Shown piece by piece: positions 1-7,481 of a stretch of 14,833 nt of DNA; the first letter of the stretch is position 1, and the number at the start of each line of letters is the position of its first letter. The notes beneath the pieces were generated by a model that did no database searches, had not been told where the DNA came from, and saw only the letters and a program-made list of their open reading frames with translations. Both the position numbers and the translations under genes were made by a program. Location: NCBI GenBank assembly GCA_964343195.1, contig CAYFIR010000148.1, positions 1-14,833 on the forward strand. Reading direction: 5' to 3'. This stretch comes from CAYVAP01 sp964343195. Its GTDB lineage: Bacteria; Bacteroidota; Bacteroidia; J057.

Positions 1-56
1 CTGCGAACAAGATCTCTTCGTAAAATCGGGAAGTTATTTTTCTCGCGTTCCTTAGT

Positions 57-119
57 GGGATTAATTTGAAATTTGGTATTCGTAATTTCCCGCTCTGTGG
101 GATTTCGCTGCACTCAACG
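57..119 (+). repeat. Dispersed hairpin element, copy A
   Basis: The 33-bp core at 87-119 matches the reverse complement of 14603-14635 at 31 of 33 positions; both differences are transitions. The flanking AAATTTGGTAT (69-79) and GGGATT (57-62) are also shared. Copy A carries about 7 extra bases (TCGTAAT) between the flank and the core. The core contains a small stem, CCCGC-TCT-GTGGG, whose one variant base still pairs as G:T. It resembles short dispersed intergenic palindromic elements; mobility and function are unknown. Confidence 0.6.
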
Positions 120-347
120 TGGGTTTAAAGTGCTGCTGATGAGTCACTTTCTTTACCTTGAAGGGGGGAGTTGCTTCATTCCGTAAGGACTGGAGCAAGA
201 GGGGTAGGTGAGGTTGGCAAATGGGATCAATCCTGGCCCTTAGTTTGTCAAAGGAGGGACGAAGACGCACTTGTATATGCACCATGTTTGGTGAAGCCTT
301 TGGCATTCCTGACTCATAAAGTTGCACCCTCATTTGGAAGGGAGTAT

Positions 348-371
348 CTTTCGAGCTGATTTTTTCGAAAG
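348..371 (+). promoter_or_regulatory. Inverted repeat in the leader of the subtilase gene
   Basis: CTTTCGA (348-354) and TCGAAAG (365-371) form a perfect 7-bp stem around a 10-nt T-rich loop, ending 11 bp before the ATG at 383. It could be a leader hairpin or an operator half-site pair. A 7-bp inverted repeat at this spacing can occur by chance, so the regulatory reading is only a suggestion. Confidence 0.25.
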
Positions 372-382
372 ATTTCGCCCAA

Positions 383-3300
383 ATGAAGTACACCTCCCTG
401 CTAGTTGTAAGCTGGATCATGGCGCTTTTTCTGAGCGCCAACCACAACCTGTTGGCACAGTCCGATGAGATGCAGTTCGACCCCGGACGGATTTATGTAA
501 AAGTCGCAGATAACTCCAATCTGGTGATTTCATCGGCTCAGGCCGTGTTACGTGATCCGGATTTGGCAGAACTGGCACCGCTGATCGCCGACTATCAGAT
601 TAGCCAAATCAGGCGACCCTTCCTGGCTTTGCAGACAGCGACCTTTGACCGAACCTATGAGATAGAGTTTGGCGCAGAAAAGAAAGTGAACGAATTAATC
701 CGGGCCTTCGAGCAAATCGACTGGATCGAATATGCTGAACCCATTCCCCTCTACGAAATTCACGGAATACCCAATGATGCGCTGTGGAGCAGTGTATCGG
801 GACATTTGCAGCTGATCAAAGCCGATTCTGCCTGGGACATCCATACGGGAGGAGGCGCAAAAATCGCCATCATCGACAATGCCATTCAAACCAACCACCC
901 CGATCTGGCTCCCAATATGTGGGTGAACGCCGGGGAAATCCCCGGAAACGGAATCGACGACGACCAAAACGGTTATATCGATGATGTCCACGGGTATGAT
1001 GTCGCCGATGACGACGGAGACCCCAATCCCCCTTCCTCTGCCAATTCGTTTAACTTTTCACATGGATCACACTGCGCAGGTATCGCCAGTGGCAGCACCG
1101 AAAACGGGATTGGGATCGCCTCGGTAGGGCACAGCTGTCAGATTATCGGAATCAAGGCTACCTCGGATGGAGGCAACGAACGGTTCATTAGCAACGCTGT
1201 GGAGGGATTTGCCTATGCCATCGTGGCAGAAGCCGACGTGATCAGCGCTTCCTACGGGGGGGGCTTCTTTTTTCAGACTGCTGACAACATGGCCCAGGAG
1301 GCTCACAATCGAGGCATAATGGTGGTCGCTTCCGCTGGAAACAACGACAACAGCGCGATCCAGTACCCTGCGAACTACGACAACGTCATCTCAGTCGCCA
1401 ATACGAATAATCAGGACCGCAAATCCTCCAGTTCGACTTATGGTTCCTGGGTAGATGTCTCCGCTCCAGGGACGGATATTGTCAGCACGGTAGCCTTTGA
1501 CGGATATACGGCCTATACCGGTACCTCCATGTCAGCGCCTATGGTAGCAGGCCTTCTCGGGTTGATGAAGTCCTACAAGCCAGGTTATCCAAAAGGGATC
1601 TATGAATACGCCATGCTGGAGACTGCCGACCCCATCGATGACCTGAACCCCAATTACTATGGGCAGTTGGGCGCGGGACGAATCAATGCATTTGAGGCCC
1701 TGAAAAGGCTGGATTGCTTTCCATTGGCTGCGAACCTGGATGGCCCCCGAATTGACACCGCAAGAATTGGAGAATATTTCCTCACCAGCGAGGATTCCTG
1801 TAGCCGATTTACCTTTGACCCCAATCTGCTGGTCATCCATGATCCGGACTTTGACCTGCCGATATCAGTGGATTTAGGCACCTGCGGGACGGTAAACCCC
1901 CGTCAGGTAGCGGCCTTCCTCGACTGGAACGGTGACGGCGATTTTTCAGACAGCCTTGAAACCATTTGGCTATCTCCGACTATGGCGGGAAATGATACCC
2001 TAAGTACGCTGGTATCCATTCCTTCATTTGTCCAGCGGGAAACCCGTCTTCGGATGAGAATCATTGTCCGCGAAGGAACCGGGGTGATCGATCCATGCAG
2101 CAGCTTTTTCGCAGGAGAAACACAGGAGTACCTGATTTCCTTCATTCCTGGCATTTGTCCTCCGGGAACCGATCTTGTGCAGGAGTTTTCCTATGTGCAG
2201 GACTTTGAGACTTTTGCTACCTGTGACACATCGGGAGCGGTACCTTGTGCCCTTGGTGATGGCTGGACCAATGGTGAGGAAAATGACCTGGACTGGTATG
2301 CCCATCAGGGAGCTACCTCTACTTCCAATACCGGACCTTCCGGGGATTTCTCTCCGGATCAGATGGCTGGAACCTATGTGTATGTAGAGGGCTCGCGTTC
2401 TGGTGGACCGGAGGAAGAAGCTACGCTTTTATCTCCCTGCTTTGACCTGAGTGGGCTGGAAGCACCGGAAGTCAGCTTCCTGTATCATATGTTTGGCTCA
2501 GATATGGGAACCCTCGTACTGGAGGCACGTGGGATAGGCCTGTGGCAGACCATGTGGAGCACATCTGGAAATCGGCAGGACATCTGGCGGGAGCAGACGG
2601 TTGATTTGAGCCTGTTGGCCGGGCAAGTGGTAAAGTTGCGCTTTGTGTACATCACACGAGAAGGCGAACGCAGTGACATAGCCATTGGCCTGGTAAATAT
2701 AGGCGATGCTGCTCCCTGTAATGGAGAAACCGTCCTGCACGAGCCCATGGGAGAGATCGAAGACGGTAGCGGATTGTTTCGGGATTACCCCGATTTCAAT
2801 GATTGCCGCTGGCTGATTCAACCGTATAACACCGAAAGCATCAAGGTCACACTGGAACGGTTTCGAACCATCCCCAATCAGGATTTTCTCTACGTGTATG
2901 CGGGAGAAAATGACAGTGCAGTTGAGGTCGCGAGCTATTCCGGTTTCACCACCGATTCTCTGACCGTTGCAGGAGGGAATGCTTACCTGCGGTTTGCAAC
3001 AGACAGCGCGGCCCGCAACGAAGGCTTCCTGCTGAGCTATGAGGCCACCCCAATGCCCGATGTGCTGGATTTTGACCTGGAACCACAAGGCGCCCCCGCT
3101 GGAGAGTCCATTCGGGTTCCTTTACGGGTGACAGACTTTACTGATATGCTGGAAGTAAAAGCAACCCTGGTGCTGGACGATTCGAGCAAGGCCCGATTTG
3201 TTCCAGCCAGTTACTTGCCACAGGGGGTCTTTGGCGACCTGATCACAACCATCTCAGGTGATACCCTATTCCTACAATGGAATACCAAACTGGACATTCC

Positions 3301-3772
3301 CTACAGCCTGGACAATGGGGACACCCTGGCATTCGTGGCGATTGAGTTACTTGGGAGTGCCAATGATACTGCCTATCTCATGCTGGATGATGCTACCCCA
3401 GAGACCGATGTGGCTCGCAGGGCATATGGAAATGACGATAACTTCTCACTGGTACTGCCCACCGGAGATACTACTGAACTGCTTATTCTGAAAAACACCT
3501 CGATCAACCATGCCTCGGATCAGGTTGGGCTATCCGCTAGCCCCAATCCGTTTGAAGATCGGATCAACGTTCAGGTAACCCTCCCTACGGGGCCTCAAGC
3601 GCAGCTAATTGTCTATGATGCCTTGGGCCGAATTCAACAAAGGCTTACACTTGAGGTCAGCCAGGGAAAGGCTCATGTGGAACTTGGCACCAGTCAGTGG
3701 GCTCAGGGGTTATATTTGATTGAAGTCATCACCCCCGCCGGGAGGGCCTTCCAAAAGGTATGGCGTCAGTAA
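383..3772 (+). CDS. Secreted S8 subtilisin-like serine protease, multi-domain, T9SS-sorted
   Basis: This is an extracellular endoprotease of the subtilase (S8) family. A signal peptide (1-26, ending LLAQ) is followed by an inhibitor-like propeptide (about 30-120) and a catalytic domain (about 150-440). The catalytic residues are visible: Asp165 in IAIIDNAIQ, His227 in SHGSHCAG, Ser382 in GTSMSAPMVAG, and oxyanion Asn320 in ASAGN. An Asp-rich, probably Ca-binding insert lies at about 190-215. Downstream modules are GEVED-like (about 450-590, LDWNGDGDFSD to GETQEY), MAM-like (about 590-775), CUB (about 777-890) and cohesin-like (about 891-1038). A type A Por-secretion sorting domain (about 1048-1129, beginning ASPNPF, with YDALGR and GLYLIEV) ends the protein. 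The sorting domain implies T9SS export and surface attachment or release. The ATG at 383 gives a normal signal peptide. The family and architecture are secure; the substrate and the exact module borders are inferred. Confidence 0.96.
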   Translation: MKYTSLLVVSWIMALFLSANHNLLAQSDEMQFDPGRIYVKVADNSNLVISSAQAVLRDPDLAELAPLIADYQISQIRRPFLALQTATFDRTYEIEFGAEKKVNELIRAFEQIDWIEYAEPIPLYEIHGIPNDALWSSVSGHLQLIKADSAWDIHTGGGAKIAIIDNAIQTNHPDLAPNMWVNAGEIPGNGIDDDQNGYIDDVHGYDVADDDGDPNPPSSANSFNFSHGSHCAGIASGSTENGIGIASVGHSCQIIGIKATSDGGNERFISNAVEGFAYAIVAEADVISASYGGGFFFQTADNMAQEAHNRGIMVVASAGNNDNSAIQYPANYDNVISVANTNNQDRKSSSSTYGSWVDVSAPGTDIVSTVAFDGYTAYTGTSMSAPMVAGLLGLMKSYKPGYPKGIYEYAMLETADPIDDLNPNYYGQLGAGRINAFEALKRLDCFPLAANLDGPRIDTARIGEYFLTSEDSCSRFTFDPNLLVIHDPDFDLPISVDLGTCGTVNPRQVAAFLDWNGDGDFSDSLETIWLSPTMAGNDTLSTLVSIPSFVQRETRLRMRIIVREGTGVIDPCSSFFAGETQEYLISFIPGICPPGTDLVQEFSYVQDFETFATCDTSGAVPCALGDGWTNGEENDLDWYAHQGATSTSNTGPSGDFSPDQMAGTYVYVEGSRSGGPEEEATLLSPCFDLSGLEAPEVSFLYHMFGSDMGTLVLEARGIGLWQTMWSTSGNRQDIWREQTVDLSLLAGQVVKLRFVYITREGERSDIAIGLVNIGDAAPCNGETVLHEPMGEIEDGSGLFRDYPDFNDCRWLIQPYNTESIKVTLERFRTIPNQDFLYVYAGENDSAVEVASYSGFTTDSLTVAGGNAYLRFATDSAARNEGFLLSYEATPMPDVLDFDLEPQGAPAGESIRVPLRVTDFTDMLEVKATLVLDDSSKARFVPASYLPQGVFGDLITTISGDTLFLQWNTKLDIPYSLDNGDTLAFVAIELLGSANDTAYLMLDDATPETDVARRAYGNDDNFSLVLPTGDTTELLILKNTSINHASDQVGLSASPNPFEDRINVQVTLPTGPQAQLIVYDALGRIQQRLTLEVSQGKAHVELGTSQWAQGLYLIEVITPAGRAFQKVWRQ

Positions 3773-3795
3773 TTTCACCTCAATACCACATCCCC

Positions 3796-5556
3796 ATGCA
3801 TCTCCGTCAACTCATGCTGGTTGTGGCCCTCTTTCTGGGGGGCAATGTCTTCGGACAGGACTTCTCCACTCCTTTTGAAAAGGGAAACGGGAATACCTCT
3901 GCCCGTTATGATGAAGCAATCAATTACTATGAGCAATTGGCGGAGACCTATCCCCAGGCCAGGCTGCTGACCATGGGGCTGACAGACCACGGAAAACCCC
4001 TCCACCTGCTGCTATTGTCAGCGGATGGAACCTTTGATCCGGCAGCAATCAAAGCCAGGGGCAAGGCTTTCGTTCTGATCAACAATGGCATCCACCCGGG
4101 TGAACCCTGCGGGATTGACGCCTGCATGATGCTGGCGCGTGACCTGATTCAGGAGGAGCGGCTTCCGGAAGATGTTGTCATCGGGATAATTCCCGTTTAC
4201 AACATCGGCGGGGCCCACAACCGAGGTGCCTATAGCCGTGCCAATCAAAACGGTCCTGAGATGCACGGCTTTCGCGGCAATGCCCGGAACTATGACCTCA
4301 ACAGGGATTTCGTCAAGATGGACAGCCGCAATGCCCGCAGCTTTGCCCAAATATTTCAAACCTACCTGCCTGATGTATTTGTTGATACACACACGACTAA
4401 TGGCGCTGACTATCAGGCGGTTTTGACACTCATCGAAACCCAGCACAACAAGTTGATGCCTTCTGCATCCGAGTTCATGACCGAGCAACTGACCCCGGCG
4501 CTGTACGATCACATGGAGCAGGCCGAGGTCATCATGAGCCCCTATGTCAATGTATTTGGCCGCACGCCAGACGACGGCTTTGCGGGCTTTCTGGACCTGC
4601 CCCGTTACTCAACGGGTTATGCTGCATTGTTTCAGACGCCCTGCTATGTGACCGAAGCCCACATGTTCAAGCCCTTTTCTGATAGGGTAGAGGCCACCTA
4701 CACCTTTCTGGAAGGGATGATCGGATTTGTGGAAGAAAAGGGCGAAGCATTGGTGGAAGCGGTTCAGGCGGCTCGTGAAGAGGCTGCGAATGCTTCTGTC
4801 GTGGACCTCGCGTGGGAACTGGACACCACAGAGGTGGAGGCCATCGAATTCGCTGGTTATGAAGCACAGTTCGTCACCAGCGAACTAACCGGGCAGACCC
4901 GCCTGCGCTACGACCGTAGTCAGTCCTGGACGCGGGAAGTTCCCTTTCTCAATACCTACCGCGCTACTTTGCAAAAAGAGAAACCCAGTGCCTACCTCAT
5001 TCCGCAGGGCTACATCGAAGTGATCGAGCGCCTGGAGGTCAATGGGGTAGAGCTAGCGCGTTTGCAGCGTGATACGACCCTTCGCGTCGAGGTTAGCTAC
5101 CTCAACGACGTGGAGAACCTGCCCTATCCCTACGAAGGCCACTATTACCATCAGGGCCTCACGGCGGAACTGGACACGCAGGAGTTGAAGTTTTACGCAG
5201 GGGATGTAGTCGCCTTTACTGGGCAGTGGCGCGATCCCTATCTTGTGCACGTGCTGGAGCCACAGGCCCAGGACGCCTTCTTTCGCTGGAACTTCTTCGA
5301 CGCGATCCTGATGCAGAAGGAGTACTTCTCCAGCTATGTCTTCGAGGAAACCGCCCTCGATCTGCTGGCAGCTGACCCAGAACTCAAGGCTACGTTCGAA
5401 GCCCGCAAAGCCGAAGATGAGGCCTTCGCCCAAAATGCACGCGCACAGCTTGACTTCATCTACAAGCACTCGTCCTACTACGAACCGACGCACCGTCGGT
5501 ATCCCGTGGTGAGATGGGAGGGAGAGAGAACTGCACTGGACGTTGTGGAGGATTGA
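3796..5556 (+). CDS. Secreted M14-family zinc carboxypeptidase
   Basis: This is a metallocarboxypeptidase that should trim C-terminal residues from peptides outside the cytoplasm. Numbered from ATG 3796, the zinc ligands are His100 and Glu103 (GIHPGEPCG) and His199 (VDTHTTNG). Arg170 in LNRDF matches the substrate-binding Arg, and Glu287 in YVTEAH matches the general base. The catalytic domain covers about 25-310; the remaining ~275 residues are not recognised. An in-frame ATG at 3760 overlaps the subtilase by 13 bp. The start at 3796 is preferred because it gives a compact signal peptide (MHLRQLMLVVALFLGGNVFG, cleavage before Gln) without a polar 12-residue preface. It lies 23 bp after the subtilase stop, so the two are probably cotranscribed and may act successively as endo- and exopeptidase. 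It has no visible T9SS sorting domain, so it may remain periplasmic. The family is confident; peptide specificity is not. Confidence 0.93.
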   Translation: MHLRQLMLVVALFLGGNVFGQDFSTPFEKGNGNTSARYDEAINYYEQLAETYPQARLLTMGLTDHGKPLHLLLLSADGTFDPAAIKARGKAFVLINNGIHPGEPCGIDACMMLARDLIQEERLPEDVVIGIIPVYNIGGAHNRGAYSRANQNGPEMHGFRGNARNYDLNRDFVKMDSRNARSFAQIFQTYLPDVFVDTHTTNGADYQAVLTLIETQHNKLMPSASEFMTEQLTPALYDHMEQAEVIMSPYVNVFGRTPDDGFAGFLDLPRYSTGYAALFQTPCYVTEAHMFKPFSDRVEATYTFLEGMIGFVEEKGEALVEAVQAAREEAANASVVDLAWELDTTEVEAIEFAGYEAQFVTSELTGQTRLRYDRSQSWTREVPFLNTYRATLQKEKPSAYLIPQGYIEVIERLEVNGVELARLQRDTTLRVEVSYLNDVENLPYPYEGHYYHQGLTAELDTQELKFYAGDVVAFTGQWRDPYLVHVLEPQAQDAFFRWNFFDAILMQKEYFSSYVFEETALDLLAADPELKATFEARKAEDEAFAQNARAQLDFIYKHSSYYEPTHRRYPVVRWEGERTALDVVED

Positions 5557-5560
5557 AGTT

Positions 5561-5584
5561 GATCGAGGACTCCGCTCCTCGATC
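5561..5584 (+). terminator. Perfect hairpin just after the carboxypeptidase stop
   Basis: GATCGAGGA (5561-5569) and TCCTCGATC (5576-5584) form a perfect 9-bp stem with a 6-nt loop, starting 5 bp after the TGA. There is no following T-run, so it is not a classical intrinsic terminator. It may protect the 3' end of the mRNA or be the left boundary of the repeat array that begins at its last base. Confidence 0.45.
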
Positions 5585-5776
5585 CTGCTGGTCTTCGGGT
5601 ATTCGTACCCTCGGTGTCGGCTAATCCCTCCGTCATCCCGCAGACGGGATGCCACCTCCCTTTTCAAGGGAGGAAGGGGTTTTGGCGGCTAGATGCCGCC
5701 CCAGTGGTTTTCCCCCCTTCGGCGCGTAGCATAGAAGGGGGTGTTTTTCGCCTCAGGCGAAAAACGGGGGGATAAA
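5584..5776. repeat. Repeat unit 1 (193 bp)
   Basis: The unit starts at CCTGCTGGTC and ends at GGGGGGATAAA. Its first hairpin reads GGGTA-TTCG-TACCC, differing from units 2 and 3 but still paired. The strongest stem is GTTTTTCGCC-TCA-GGCGAAAAAC at 5743-5765. Confidence 0.85.
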
Positions 5777-5971
5777 CCTGCTGGTCTACGGGTCTCGGTA
5801 CCCGTGGTGTCGTCTAATCCCTCCGTCATCCCGCAGACGGGATGCCACCTCCCTTTTCAAGGGAGGAAGGGGTTTTGGCGGCTAGATGCCGCCCCAGTGG
5901 TTTTCCCCCCTTCGGCGCGTAGCATAGAAGGGGGGTGTTTTTCGCCTCTAGGCGAAAAACGGGGGGATAAA
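5777..5971. repeat. Repeat unit 2 (195 bp)
   Basis: This is a full-length copy, almost identical to unit 1 after the first 35 bases. The first hairpin is ACGGGT-CTCGGT-ACCCGT. The C/G-rich stem has one more G than unit 1. The final stem (5937-5960) has the loop TCTA instead of TCA. Confidence 0.85.
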
Positions 5972-6077
5972 CCTGCTGGTCTACGGGTCTCGGTACCCGC
6001 AGTGTCGCCTAATCCCTCCGTCATCCCTCAGGCGGGATGCCATCTCCCTTTTCAAGGGAGGAAGGGGTTTTGGCCGC
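5972..6077. repeat. Repeat unit 3 (5' half, about 105 bp)
   Basis: This copy keeps the ACGGGT/ACCCG hairpin, a CATCCC/GGGATG stem with two changed bases, and the CCTTTTCAAGG stem. It stops matching after GGGGTTTTGGC, immediately before the minus-strand stop codon of the ABC permease at 6079-6081. Confidence 0.8.
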
Positions 6078-6078
6078 C

Positions 6079-7308
6079 TCAATCAAACCTAATCGCCTGA
6101 ATCGGGTTGATGCGGTTGATGATGAGGGTGGGGACGAGCATGAAGGTGGTACAGGCGAGGATAGTGCCGAGGTTGACGAGGGCAAAGCGGCCCCAGACCC
6201 ACGAAACAGGCACTACGTCGATGCCATAGTCTTCCTGGTTGACGCGCAGCCATTCCAGCCAGTCCTGAGATCCGAGCAGGCCCAGTCCCAGGATATTGCC
6301 CAGGACTACTCCGACGATGATCAGCAACATGGCGTTGAAGACGAAAGTCCGACGAACGCGGCGGTTTTCCAGTCCCAGGGCCTTGAGGATGCCCACGGTG
6401 CGGGTTCGTTCGATGATCATGATGAGCACCACAGTGGTCATGTTGACGATGGCTACGACAATCATCAGGATGAGGATGACACGTACATTCTGGTGCTGTA
6501 ACAGCAGCCAGTCAAATATCTCGGGAAAAAGATAGGTGATCGGTTCGGCACCAAAGCGATAGGGGATCAGTTCGTTGATTTCTTCGGTACGCTCTTCAAG
6601 GATGTCGAGGGATTCCAGGTTGACCTCAAAGCCGCTGGCTTCGTCCTTGTTCCAACCCCAGATATCCTGAAGCATGCGGATGTCGCAGATGACGACATTG
6701 TCGTCAAATTCGATCATGCCGGTTTCATACAGACCGACGACATCTGCTGGGCGGTTACGGACGTTTTCGCCCTGGTCCACGAAAATGAGTCGGGCCCGGT
6801 CTCCTACTTTCAGTTCAAGTCGTCGTGCCTGCTTGGCCGAAATCAGGATTTCGTAGACCGGTTTGTCCCGGTCCTGGGCATAATCTGGCACCCGGCCCTG
6901 CTTGAGTGATTTTGTGAAAAAGGTCCAGTCATATGTGCCATCAACTCCCTTGAGCCGGATTCCATCCCAGCCCATATCAGACTTCAATGCTGCGGTGTAT
7001 TCAGCATAGGCATTTACCGAGGTCACCCCGGGAAGTTGCCGGATCTGCTCAATGGAAGGATCGGTCGTTGGTAGCGGCTTGATCTGTCGGTCGAGGTCAC
7101 GGTAGTAGTTCCCGATCTGGATGTGGGAACCAAAGCCAATGACCTTGTTCTGAATTTCGGTTTCAAATCCCTGTGCCAGTGAAACGGCGATCTCCATTGT
7201 GGCGACAGCCAATGCGATGCTCAGTACAGCCAACTGGATGGTCAGTGCGGTTGCCTTGCGTTGAGGTTGAAAGGTAATACGTCGCGCCAGAAAATATTCG
7301 AAATTCAT
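6079..7308 (-). CDS. ABC transporter permease, FtsX/LolC-like family
   Basis: This inner-membrane permease has the MacB/LolC/FtsX topology. One N-terminal transmembrane segment (about 22-45) is followed by a large periplasmic domain (about 46-270), three further segments (about 276-300, 322-347, 374-396), and a short cytosolic end (PIQAIRFD) typical of the family. The loop ERTRTVGILKALG after segment 2 fits the coupling helix that contacts the ATPase. Its 409 residues match the lipoprotein-releasing LolC/LolE size class, so lipoprotein or lipid-associated export is a fair guess. No ATPase gene is visible beside it, so the partner must be encoded elsewhere. It ends against repeat unit 3 and diverges from the namZ-like gene. 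The fold is confident; the substrate is not. Confidence 0.92.
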   Translation of the reverse strand: MNFEYFLARRITFQPQRKATALTIQLAVLSIALAVATMEIAVSLAQGFETEIQNKVIGFGSHIQIGNYYRDLDRQIKPLPTTDPSIEQIRQLPGVTSVNAYAEYTAALKSDMGWDGIRLKGVDGTYDWTFFTKSLKQGRVPDYAQDRDKPVYEILISAKQARRLELKVGDRARLIFVDQGENVRNRPADVVGLYETGMIEFDDNVVICDIRMLQDIWGWNKDEASGFEVNLESLDILEERTEEINELIPYRFGAEPITYLFPEIFDWLLLQHQNVRVILILMIVVAIVNMTTVVLIMIIERTRTVGILKALGLENRRVRRTFVFNAMLLIIVGVVLGNILGLGLLGSQDWLEWLRVNQEDYGIDVVPVSWVWGRFALVNLGTILACTTFMLVPTLIINRINPIQAIRFD

Positions 7309-7461
7309 ATTCGCTTGTCAGTGATCAGGGATCCAGAGACATTGATCAGGATGGAGTGGGGGAGGAGCTACCAGCAATTCCTTTTTGACATTTCGCCTTC
7401 AGCTTGCAACTGATTTCTCCCTTCTGCATTTTGGCTGTCAAAATACCCAAATTTTCCTCAT
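7309..7461. promoter_or_regulatory. Divergent intergenic region (ABC permease / namZ-like)
   Basis: This 153-bp gap separates two divergent starts, so it must supply promoters or leaders in both directions. No exact TAnnTTTG box was found on either strand. It contains two TGATCAGG direct repeats (near 7322 and 7353) and the first copy of a 15-bp direct repeat described separately. Confidence 0.35.
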
Positions 7462-7481
7462 ATGCGTGCATTTCGGCTGTC
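7425..7481 (+). repeat. 15-bp direct repeat spanning the namZ-like start codon
   Basis: TGCATTTTGGCTGTC (7425-7439) recurs as TGCATTTCGGCTGTC (7467-7481), 14 of 15 identical and 42 bp apart. One copy lies upstream and the other just inside the coding region (ATG at 7462). It could be a local duplication or a pair of binding sites; coincidence is possible. Confidence 0.35.

Larger units (their letters stand above)
1..382. other. Gene-free region upstream of the subtilase
   Basis: No convincing coding region is seen here. A 128-codon reading frame exists on the minus strand but crosses the dispersed hairpin element and reads like translated intergenic repeat, with no recognisable domain. The stretch holds the dispersed element (57-119), a segment with G-rich runs around 155-215 (for example GGGGGG and AGAGGGG), and an inverted repeat just before the subtilase start. 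The promoter of the subtilase/carboxypeptidase unit should lie here, but no clean Bacteroidota TTTG/TAnnTTTG pair at normal spacing was found. Confidence 0.5.
5584..6077. repeat. Tandem array of a ~194-bp hairpin-rich repeat (2.5 copies)
   Basis: Two nearly identical full units and a 5' half unit lie head to tail in the space between two convergent genes. Differences cluster in the first ~35 bases of the unit. Each full unit contains five potential stems, in order: a GGGT/ACCC hairpin; CATCCCG-CAGA-CGGGATG; CCTCCCTT-TTC-AAGGGAGG; GGCGGC-TAGAT-GCCGCC; and a C-rich/G-rich pair (8 or 9 bp, 13-nt loop). These are followed by GTTTTTCGCC/GGCGAAAAAC, a 10-bp stem with a 3- or 4-nt loop. A frame runs through the array (5741-6100) and would encode a repeated peptide, but it follows the DNA repeat and shows no protein-like conservation. 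The reading is a non-coding, structured REP/BIME-like element; its role is unknown. Confidence 0.9.

Noticed and set aside
287..324. Possible Bacteroidota promoter (TTTG at 287-290 or 299-302 with TAAAGTTG at 317-324)
   Set aside because: The -7-like box has one mismatch and the spacings (26 or 14 nt) do not fit the usual ~19-23 nt.
61..447. 128-codon minus-strand frame at the left end
   Set aside because: It runs through the dispersed hairpin element and into the start of the subtilase, has no domain or signal, and looks like translated intergenic repeat.
2498..3088. 196-codon minus-strand frame
   Set aside because: It is antisense to the well-supported subtilase MAM/CUB region and has no recognisable protein features.
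5053..5667. 204-codon minus-strand frame
   Set aside because: It is a shadow of the carboxypeptidase C-terminal part on the opposite strand, extending into the hairpin and repeat.
5584..6077. CRISPR-like array
   Set aside because: Units are ~194 bp, adjacent without unique spacers, and no cas genes are present.
5741..6100. 119-codon frame across the repeat array that would encode a duplicated peptide
   Set aside because: The peptide repeat follows directly from the DNA repeat; hairpin arms fully explain the sequence, and the frame runs into the antisense of the permease gene.
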